A DNA stretch of 11,667 bases from Mycoplasmatota bacterium (GTDB taxonomy: Bacteria > Bacillota_I > Bacilli_A > Izemoplasmatales > Izemoplasmataceae), in contig DAOWHG010000001.1 in NCBI GenBank assembly GCA_030641535.1, forward strand, positions 1 to 11,667, given 5' to 3'. Position 1 is the stretch's first letter, and the number at the start of each line of letters is the position of its first letter. Shown piece after piece: positions 6,476 through 11,667 of this stretch. Under the pieces are notes generated by a model. The model saw nothing but the letters and a program-made list of their open reading frames with translations, did no database searches and had not been told where the DNA came from. The translations under genes and the position numbers were made by a program.

Positions 6476-7711
6476 TTACCCATTCTTTCTAATCGCAGTT
6501 ATTCTATCATTAGTAGTTGGATGTGAATAGGTGAATTTTACATATAAAGGATGTGGCGTAAGGTTTGAAAAATTTTCTTTAGCCAATACTCTAAGTGAAT
6601 TTTCAATATGTTCTCCATATCCATTAGCACGAGCAAATTCATCAGCTTGAAATTCATGTTTTCTTGATATACCAGAAGTTATCAAATCTAATAATACAGA
6701 GATTGGAGCCAATAAAACAGAGAAGATAATTAATCCGAATCCGAAGTGCGTATCAGCGAATCCAAAAGCTCTACTAATTTCAGGTGAATTTAGTGTAAGT
6801 ACTAATACACTTAGATATATCGAAATAATTATAATCATTTGAATCATTCCAGAAACGATGTGTTTATGTTTACTATGTCCAATTTCATGCGCTAAAACAG
6901 CCACAATTTCTTTCACAGACATTTTTTCAATTAATGTATCATATAATGTAACTTGTTTGAATTTACCAAACCCAGAGAAGAATGCGTTCAATTTCGTTGA
7001 ACGTTTAGATGCATCAATAACACCTACTTTATTCACTTCATATCCAACTTGTTTAGCAAAGTTTTCAATACTTTCTTTAAGCTCTCCATCTTCTAAAGGT
7101 CTAACCTTATTAAATATAGGAACAAATAACTTAACGTAAAATAAACTTACAAAAAGTAAAATACCTACAATAATTAACCAAGCATAAATATAAAACATAC
7201 TTCCTACATTAGAATATAAAGTACTTAATAAAAACACTAACCCACCACCAAGAACAATTGCGAGAGCTATACTTTTTAGTTTATCAATAACAAAGGTTTT
7301 CTTAGTACTTTTATTAAATCCATATCTTTCTTCAATTGAGAAGTTCTTATAATAAGAGAAAAATATCCCAACAAAGAATTTAATGAAATAAAATATTCCT
7401 AGGAATATTAACACTTGAAAATGAATGTTGCCAGACATATCAACTGATAATTTCTCGAAAAAAGGAAATACTTCCATAAATAAAAACACAATCATAATAA
7501 CCAATCCAATAGATGAAGAAATCAGTTCAAGACGGTAATTCTCCATCGAGTAATTTAACCACTTATTATATTCTTCCTTATCGTAAATATCAGAAACAAC
7601 CTCAGGAATGGGTTGCTTACGGTGTTTATAATTCAATATTGATAGCCACAAATCAAATAAAAAAGACCCGAGAATCAACGAAATAATTAATACAAAAATA
7701 AAAGTTTCCAT
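6476..7711 (-). CDS. M48 family membrane zinc metalloprotease, Ste24/CAAX-protease-1-like
   Basis: 411 residues from the ATG at 7711, which has AGGAGG at about 6 nt; an ATG at 7780 would run through the promoter and is rejected. It is a multi-pass membrane protein with hydrophobic segments near 2-22, 64-80, 100-120, 147-165, 173-195, 290-308 and 325-345. The active site is HEIGH (275-279) with zinc ligands H275 and H279, and E353 in KHEFQADEFA as the third. Other Ste24 marks are ERYGFNKST (128-136) and the C-terminal YSHPTTNDRI (396-405). The length and N-terminal membrane region fit Ste24-type rather than the shorter HtpX. Bacteria lack prenylated CAAX substrates, so a membrane-protein quality-control role is the usual inference. 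The broken TPR-type gene follows after 5 bp. All catalytic residues are intact. Confidence 0.92.
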   Translation of the reverse strand: METFIFVLIISLILGSFLFDLWLSILNYKHRKQPIPEVVSDIYDKEEYNKWLNYSMENYRLELISSSIGLVIMIVFLFMEVFPFFEKLSVDMSGNIHFQVLIFLGIFYFIKFFVGIFFSYYKNFSIEERYGFNKSTKKTFVIDKLKSIALAIVLGGGLVFLLSTLYSNVGSMFYIYAWLIIVGILLFVSLFYVKLFVPIFNKVRPLEDGELKESIENFAKQVGYEVNKVGVIDASKRSTKLNAFFSGFGKFKQVTLYDTLIEKMSVKEIVAVLAHEIGHSKHKHIVSGMIQMIIIISIYLSVLVLTLNSPEISRAFGFADTHFGFGLIIFSVLLAPISVLLDLITSGISRKHEFQADEFARANGYGEHIENSLRVLAKENFSNLTPHPLYVKFTYSHPTTNDRITAIRKNG

Positions 7712-7734
7712 AATTTTCCTCCTTATGTAATTAC

Positions 7735-7743
7735 ATTTTACCA
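7735..7743 (-). promoter_or_regulatory. Extended -10 promoter of the M48 protease gene
   Basis: Minus strand TGG followed by TAAAAT (7735-7740), an extended -10, about 24 bp before the start codon. No good -35 is seen at 16-18 nt; the region there is a T-run. The leader would be short, about 16 nt, just enough for the AGGAGG ribosome site. Confidence 0.45.
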
Positions 7744-7869
7744 TAACATTTAAAAAAGGGAAAATATTAATAATTGACAAGATTGTATATAGTTATTGAC
7801 ACTCGCAAACTATAGTATATCTCTATAAATGACAATATTATCATAGGAGGTGTTATTATTCCAACTAAA

Positions 7870-7989
7870 ATTTATCTTAACTTGGATATAGATAAAAAAG
7901 ATTTATATTTACATAATAGTTTTTGGAATAGTTAAATCTTACAATACATTAAATTTACTAAACTTCAATTGTGTTTGTCTACTTAACAT
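7870..7989 (-). pseudogene. Decayed N-terminus of an IS1182-type transposase
   Basis: From ATG 7989, behind AGAAGGTG at good spacing and a TATAAT further up, the frame reads MLSRQTQLKFSKFNVL, then TAA, then DLTIPK. IS1182-family transposases typically begin M-x-S-x-Q-x-x-L-x-x-S-x-x-x-x-LYDLVIPKDN, so the TAA sits where Tyr is expected. One base deletion further on would continue as NYYVNINL, faintly like the family's NLLRKINEL, before more stops. No catalytic part remains. Identification rests on about 22 residues, so it is tentative. Confidence 0.55.
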
Positions 7990-8091
7990 TAAATCACCTT
8001 CTTATACATATATTATACACTATAAACGATTAACACCACAGCAAAGGGAAAAAGTGATTAATTTATCTCCAAATATGTATAACTTTTTGTA

Positions 8092-8128
8092 GCAAACAAA
8101 AAAAGTCTATGATTTCTCATAAACTTTT
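8092..8128 (-). terminator. Terminator hairpin downstream of the subtilase gene
   Basis: Arms 8101-8112 and 8117-8128 form a 12-bp stem with a 4-nt loop. In the minus-strand RNA the single mismatch becomes a G-U pair and the stem is followed by seven T residues. It lies about 180 bp after the subtilase stop and just ahead of the transposase relic, so it may be either the subtilase terminator or the relic's own guard against read-in. Confidence 0.65.
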
Positions 8129-8310
8129 CTAAATACTTTTTCAGTGGTCTCAGATTCTCTAAAGGATTAACACTTTAGTTATTATATGTTTTATTTATTA
8201 CATCCTTGATGGGCTCCGCTTTATTATGCTATTGTGCTTATATATAAGGTTTAAATAAATCAGATGTTTTTGAATTACTCCGAATTCCACTGGGATTCAA
8301 TTTTCAATTC

Positions 8311-10233
8311 TTACCAAGCGTATATTGGGGGTGGATTTCCACCACCAGAACCATCAGAATCATCACCGTCATCATAATTCGGTTCGACATAAACAGATAT
8401 TGGGAGATCCCATGAAACTGCTCCACTGATAATTAGCTTCTCGCCTATATCATCAATTCGTACTAAAGATATTGTATAGATACCTGTTTCAGTAGCTGTA
8501 TAATTTATTAGGTTTTGATTTGCCGAATTTCTTTGAACAGGAATATATGTAACTTCGCTAGGCCTTGTTATCTTAAACCTTAAATCGTAATAATCTGTTA
8601 TTATATCATTGCCCACACTGTCTTGATAATACTCATATATAACAGAGAAATTTATTGTATCTAGTTCATTTAGTTCAAGTTCAAACTCCATTGGTAAGCT
8701 TGATGTATCACCGTAATTTGTGAAATATGAATAACTATCATTACTCAATACATCAAAGGCTTTTACTAAATCTAAAAACCCTGCCCCCAAGCTATCTGAA
8801 TATCCATCTTCTAAGTTGACATCAGAATTATCTATTCTTGTTGAATCAGCAGAAACTGTGAGAATAGATTTAATAAGCGCTGGGTTTGATCTCAAAGTAT
8901 AATCATAATCCATCATTAATAGTATGCTTCCTGCTACCATTGGTGCAGCAAAACTTGTACCCCTAACTTCAAATGATGGATTGTATCCTGGAGTTCCCAT
9001 GCTTAATGATACATCATCAGATGAAAATTCTACATCACCAAAAAACGGCACATATTCACCTAAAGTTTCACTCCAAATAACAAAGCTTCCACTAGGAGCT
9101 ACTAAATCAGGAGTAGAATCCTCAAATATCTGAGCAAATTGATCATAAACTTCGTTTTCCATAGTAGAATATTCAGATATCACTTCTACATAAGCAGAGT
9201 AGTGCGCTAATGATCTTCCATAAATGTCTGTAGCACCAACAGTTATTGCATTCTTAGAATATGGTAAAGGTGAGCAAATATAATTTCCTCCACAGTCACT
9301 GTTTCCTACAGCTATTACAATTGGTATATTGTACTGTGATATGAAATTGTCTGTAATCTGCGAAAGTCTAGTATAAGCTATATTTTCTGCATCGATAAGA
9401 GCATAACTTATGTTTATTGCATCAACATCCTTTTGAGCCATTATACTCAATCCAGCCAAATATCTAGATTCAAAGACATGTGAAAGGTCTTCACCATCTT
9501 CACCAGGTTGTAACATTCCATAAGACACTATATCAGAGTTTGGTGCAATTCCATTGGTTCCTGATATAATGTGAGCAACAACAGTTGTATGTTCATCGAT
9601 TACTGAATCAGAGTTAATATAGATTACATTATTGCTAATTAAAGCCTCGTTAGGATCAACCGTTCCTCCTTCGAGAATCCCTATTGTAAAATAATTGCCA
9701 TCAACATTGTAGTTTTGCTTAACATCTGTTATGCCCGTAACATCAAAGTGTGTTGTACTGTTATAATCAATAGTGTTTACTTCATCGGATGTAAATGTTT
9801 GACTATTTGATATTATTTGTCTATCTAGATATATGTACTCAACAGAGTTCATATCAGAAATAGCTAACAAATTGCTCGAATTAGTCTTGATGACAACATA
9901 AGGCAGTGCTTCAATAATATCAATCGTCTCAAAATCAAAATCAAATTTACTTATAACCTTGTTATTTGTCCTTGTGAACCCATCAATGACTAATTGATTT
10001 TTGATTTTTTGACTTGTACTTTTATTTTGAGAAATCAATTTTAGATTCTCAATCATGTTTTGCGTAGGCTTTGTTTTAACAATTACTCGCAGTTCCTCCG
10101 CACTCTCATTATGAACAAAAGCCAGCAATTCCTCAGATATTTTAGAATTATCAAAATAGTTCGCTTTTGTTGTAACAAGACTTCCTGTCACTAGAATAAT
10201 TGTCAGCATTAAAAAAAGTATCCCTTTTTTCAT
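8311..10233 (-). CDS. Secreted S8 subtilisin-like protease with Glu at the catalytic Asp position
   Basis: 640 residues. A signal peptide (1-24, probable cut after TKA) is followed by an inhibitor-like prodomain (about 45-140: RVIVKTKPT ... SVEYIYLDRQI) and the catalytic domain (about 181-495). The His motif is HTTVVAHIISG (H215), the oxyanion Asn is N311 in AVGNSD, and the nucleophile S427 is in RGTSFAAPMVAG. At the Asp motif the protein reads IGILEGGTVD (184-193), so Glu188 replaces the usual Asp; D193 is nearby. C314 and C320 could form a disulfide. Residues about 500-618 look like a beta-sandwich C-terminal domain, and the end is a Gly/Asp/Ser-rich tail with no sorting signal seen. The ATG at 10233 has AGGAGG about 10 nt upstream. 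It diverges from the lipoprotein gene at 10344. It is probably an extracellular protease; substrate unknown. Confidence 0.88.
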   Translation of the reverse strand: MKKGILFLMLTIILVTGSLVTTKANYFDNSKISEELLAFVHNESAEELRVIVKTKPTQNMIENLKLISQNKSTSQKIKNQLVIDGFTRTNNKVISKFDFDFETIDIIEALPYVVIKTNSSNLLAISDMNSVEYIYLDRQIISNSQTFTSDEVNTIDYNSTTHFDVTGITDVKQNYNVDGNYFTIGILEGGTVDPNEALISNNVIYINSDSVIDEHTTVVAHIISGTNGIAPNSDIVSYGMLQPGEDGEDLSHVFESRYLAGLSIMAQKDVDAINISYALIDAENIAYTRLSQITDNFISQYNIPIVIAVGNSDCGGNYICSPLPYSKNAITVGATDIYGRSLAHYSAYVEVISEYSTMENEVYDQFAQIFEDSTPDLVAPSGSFVIWSETLGEYVPFFGDVEFSSDDVSLSMGTPGYNPSFEVRGTSFAAPMVAGSILLMMDYDYTLRSNPALIKSILTVSADSTRIDNSDVNLEDGYSDSLGAGFLDLVKAFDVLSNDSYSYFTNYGDTSSLPMEFELELNELDTINFSVIYEYYQDSVGNDIITDYYDLRFKITRPSEVTYIPVQRNSANQNLINYTATETGIYTISLVRIDDIGEKLIISGAVSWDLPISVYVEPNYDDGDDSDGSGGGNPPPIYAW

Positions 10234-10259
10234 TTAATCATCCCCTCCTTTTTATATTC

Positions 10260-10288
10260 ATTATATCACTTAGAAAAAACTTTCGCAA
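10260..10288 (-). promoter_or_regulatory. Promoter of the subtilase gene
   Basis: Minus strand TTGCGA (10283-10288) and a perfect TATAAT (10260-10265) with a 17-nt spacer, giving a leader of about 20 nt. Its -35 box is 2 bp from the -35 box of the opposite promoter. Confidence 0.7.
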
Positions 10289-10290
10289 TA

Positions 10291-10319
10291 TTTACAAATA
10301 AGTCCTTAGATGTTAAAAT
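10291..10319 (+). promoter_or_regulatory. Promoter of the divergent lipoprotein gene
   Basis: TTTACA (10291-10296) and TAAAAT (10314-10319) with a 17-nt spacer. Two polymerases could not sit on this and the opposite promoter at once, so the two genes may be expressed alternately or share one regulator. Confidence 0.65.
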
Positions 10320-10343
10320 TATATAAAGAAGGAGATGATTTAA

Positions 10344-10820
10344 ATGAGGAAGTCAATATTATCTTCGTTGTTATTGTTTTTGCTATTGATAACTACGGGA
10401 TGTAAAAAGGATGAGTATGATCCAAGTAAAATTGTTTATCCAATTCAACTTGAAAATGGTTTGGAAGAAATACTTGAAGATACCGAAAATTGGGATTGCA
10501 CAGAGGATTGTTATTTAAACTATAAAAACAAGGTCCATATAACAGCTAAGATTGATGAGCAGAATAGTGAAACTTTTGAATATTTCGTACTCGTTTCTGA
10601 TGAGTTTGATGGTGGTATTGTAAGAATAACCTATGATTTTAAGAACAGTAAAATCAAGGCAACATCAATTACTGGAGTAATTAACCCTTGGTGTGATTTG
10701 GAATCAGAAAATTTTGAGTGTGAAATACATTTGGCTGATATTTCTGATGATACATTTGAACTATTGAGTGAAATTAAGGAATATATCTTGGAAATCTTAT
10801 ATTCGTACATTTCTAAATAA
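10344..10820 (+). CDS. Lipoprotein with four mature-region cysteines, unknown function
   Basis: 158 residues. The signal peptide ends in a lipobox, LLITTGC, with lipidated C20, so the mature protein is anchored on the outer face of the membrane. It is acidic and contains C52, C56, C117 and C126, enough for two disulfides. Predicted strands (HITAKI, TFEYFVLVSD, GGIVRITYDF, KIKATSITGVI) suggest a beta-rich fold, followed by a C-terminal helix (about 138-156). I recognise no family. The ATG at 10344 follows AAGGAG at 9 nt. It is a single-gene unit between a divergent promoter and a bidirectional terminator. Its pairing with a secreted protease suggests a partner, inhibitor or substrate, but this is only context. 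Confidence 0.8.
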   Translation: MRKSILSSLLLFLLLITTGCKKDEYDPSKIVYPIQLENGLEEILEDTENWDCTEDCYLNYKNKVHITAKIDEQNSETFEYFVLVSDEFDGGIVRITYDFKNSKIKATSITGVINPWCDLESENFECEIHLADISDDTFELLSEIKEYILEILYSYISK

Positions 10821-10846
10821 GTTCAAGTTATTAAATAGAAGAGTAG

Positions 10847-10874
10847 AAAAAAGACGGAAATTCCGTCTTTTTTT
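10847..10874. terminator. Bidirectional terminator between convergent lipoprotein genes
   Basis: An 11-bp stem AAAAAAGACGG/CCGTCTTTTTT (10847-10857 with 10863-10873) and a 5-nt loop give T-runs in both directions. It serves 10344-10820 on the plus strand and the uvrB-lipoprotein unit on the minus strand; the minus-strand TAA stop (10873-10875) overlaps its edge. Confidence 0.88.
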
Positions 10875-11265
10875 ATTCTTCTAACCAAAAATATAATTCA
10901 ACCAAATCTAAATCGTAATCAGTTTCATTAAACTGGGTTTCTGATGTAAAAACAAATTCACTACCAAACTCTAATTCAATCAATAAATAGCTATCAGCAG
11001 GTATTGTCTCATCAATATCAAATCCTGCTCCTGCAATATATAATTCATCGTCATCCGTATACACATCAAATTCCATATATCCTACAAATTCATCAGTATC
11101 AAATCCATTTGTTATATAAACATCAATATAAAAGCTTGATCCTGAATAATGAGGATTTTCAAATACTACACCGATGGTATCTGGTTCAATATAAACATCT
11201 TGTTTACATCCTGAAATTAGTGATACAGATAATACTAAAACAAAAAATAATAGTAACTTTTTCAT
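10873..11265 (-). CDS. Small lipoprotein, beta-rich, behind uvrB
   Basis: 130 residues. The signal peptide ends in the lipobox SLISGC with lipidated C20, predicting a membrane-anchored extracellular protein. The mature part is very acidic and consists of alternating strands (FYIDVYITNGFD, GYMEFDVYTDD, SYLLIELEFG, LVELYFWLEE), like a single immunoglobulin-type sandwich. The pattern of a strand ending in ITNG, followed by a second strand and a polar 'IP' turn, faintly recalls SLAP or DUF4352-type domains, but I would not assign either. The ATG at 11265 follows AGGGGG at 4-5 nt. It begins 12 bp after the uvrB stop, with no promoter between them, and so is likely read through from uvrB. A functional link to DNA repair is not expected. 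Confidence 0.8.
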   Translation of the reverse strand: MKKLLLFFVLVLSVSLISGCKQDVYIEPDTIGVVFENPHYSGSSFYIDVYITNGFDTDEFVGYMEFDVYTDDDELYIAGAGFDIDETIPADSYLLIELEFGSEFVFTSETQFNETDYDLDLVELYFWLEE

Positions 11266-11277
11266 AATTCCCCCTAT

Positions 11278-11667
11278 TTATAATGATCCTTTAATCTCAA
11301 TTATAATATCTCTTAATTCAGCAGCTCTTTCAAAGTCTAACTTTCCAGCTGCAGATCTCATTTCTTTATTCAGATTCTTAAGTATTTCTTCTTTTTCCTT
11401 TTTAGATAACTCATTCAAATTTTTAGATGAATCATCGATTTCTAATTTAACAGAAATTGATTCATTAATGCCTTTAATAATTGTTCTTGGAGTAATATTA
11501 TTTTTAATATTGTATTTATGTTGAATTTCCCTTCTTCTATCCGTTTCTTTTATAGCATAATCCATAGCATCGGTTATTTTATCTCCATACATTATAACTA
11601 ATCCATCAATATTTCTAGCAGCCCTACCGATTGTCTGAACTAAACTTCTTGAGCTTCTAAGGAAACC
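11278..11667 (-). CDS. uvrB: UvrABC system protein B, C-terminal 129 residues (5' end off the window)
   Basis: The last 129 of about 660 residues of UvrB, the DNA-damage verifying helicase-like subunit of nucleotide excision repair, which hands the lesion to UvrC. Present are the end of the second helicase domain with motif VI, SLVQTIGRAARN (residues 9-20 of this fragment), the conserved VIMYGDKITDAM and ETDRRREIQ, a less conserved linker, and the UVR motif (about the last 36 residues, MRSAAGKLDFERAAELRD), the coiled-coil hairpin that binds UvrC. The frame is open to the window edge; ATG codons inside (for example 11592) are internal methionines. A lipoprotein gene follows 12 bp downstream. 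Confidence 0.96.
   Translation of the reverse strand, partial: GFLRSSRSLVQTIGRAARNIDGLVIMYGDKITDAMDYAIKETDRRREIQHKYNIKNNITPRTIIKGINESISVKLEIDDSSKNLNELSKKEKEEILKNLNKEMRSAAGKLDFERAAELRDIIIEIKGSL

Larger units (their letters stand above)
7712..8310. other. 599-bp stretch without an intact gene
   Basis: It holds the protease promoter, a transposase relic (7870-7989), a terminator hairpin (8092-8128), and two TTGACA motifs on the plus strand (7763-7768 and 7795-7800 region) without matching -10 boxes. An AGGAGGT at 7846-7852 on the plus strand precedes a 25-codon frame with only an ATT start. An inverted repeat TATAGTT/AACTATA surrounds the second TTGACA. From 8160 to 8310 I see only a 6-bp repeat CTAAAG/CTTTAG and no gene. 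The whole stretch looks like eroded mobile-element DNA. Confidence 0.6.

Noticed and set aside
7712..7780. Upstream ATG at 7780 for the M48 protease, adding 23 residues
   Set aside because: No ribosome site there, the extra residues overlap the promoter, and the ATG at 7711 has AGGAGG and begins with the first membrane helix.
7858..7935. Plus-strand 25-codon frame behind AGGAGGT with an ATT start
   Set aside because: ATT is a very rare start, no -10 box fits the nearby TTGACA motifs, and the frame is antisense to the transposase relic, which explains the region better. Worth noting only because the ribosome-site match is good.
8186..8250. Possible short remnant frame on the minus strand (KAEPIKDVINKTY)
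   Set aside because: Only about 17 codons between stops and no ribosome site or firm family match; could be more mobile-element debris but is not supportable.
8924..9133. Plus-strand frame inside the subtilase gene, and similar frames at 6858-7139, 11004-11267, 970-1200 and 415-691
   Set aside because: All lie opposite strongly conserved coding sequence, lack ribosome sites and have no recognisable protein features.
1..11667. Mycoplasma-type genetic code (TGA as Trp)
   Set aside because: Conserved tryptophans, for example in the YjbQ GPWEQ motif and the subtilase, are TGG, and no conserved frame needs TGA to be read through.
1..11667. tRNA, rRNA, CRISPR array, riboswitch or phage attachment site
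   Set aside because: I looked in all intergenic gaps; none has cloverleaf boxes, spaced repeats of CRISPR type or a known aptamer core. The phased repeats at 5571-5640 are too short and close for a CRISPR array.

Overview
The window looks like a low-GC, single-membrane bacterium of the Bacillota/Mollicutes side of the tree. The DNA is very AT-rich, Shine-Dalgarno sites are strong (AGGAGG types), two lipoproteins and a secreted protease carry Gram-positive-style export signals, and the cell-surface genes encode no outer-membrane features. Conserved tryptophans are encoded by TGG and TGA is used as a stop, so the code is standard. That fits an Acholeplasma/Izemoplasma/Haloplasma-like or erysipelotrich-like genome better than a Mycoplasma. 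The exact taxon is inference.

Layout, reading mostly on the minus strand. (a) 11667-10873: the 3' end of uvrB, then a small lipoprotein gene 12 bp behind it, closed by a bidirectional terminator. (b) 10820-8311: a plus-strand four-cysteine lipoprotein gene and a minus-strand secreted subtilase gene diverge from promoters whose -35 boxes are 2 bp apart. The subtilase has Glu where the catalytic Asp normally sits. (c) 8310-7712: about 600 bp without an intact gene, holding a terminator hairpin and a decayed IS1182-type transposase start. (d) 7711-5736: an M48/Ste24-type membrane metalloprotease, then a membrane-anchored TPR-type gene cut in two by an in-frame TAA, ending at a 16-bp perfect inverted repeat. 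(e) 5644-4262: a four-gene operon with its own consensus promoter and terminator: a SHOCT-like protein, a DUF2089 zinc-ribbon/HTH protein, a previously easy-to-miss 34-residue Cys-containing small protein, and a second SHOCT-like protein. Five helically phased copies of a TTAACTTTG-type repeat cover the promoter and leader. (f) 4232-1: an operon of an RlmCD-type RNA m5U methyltransferase, a YjbQ/UPF0047 protein, an unusual ASKHA/ROK-like protein whose motifs are in circularly permuted order, and a second, paralogous m5U methyltransferase that runs off the window.

The two most unusual items are the apparently circularly permuted ROK-like protein at 1304-2311 and the self-contained DUF2089/SHOCT-like operon with its phased operator-like repeats and tiny cysteine protein. 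The rest is housekeeping (rRNA modification, nucleotide excision repair), membrane/surface proteolysis, and lineage-specific lipoproteins.
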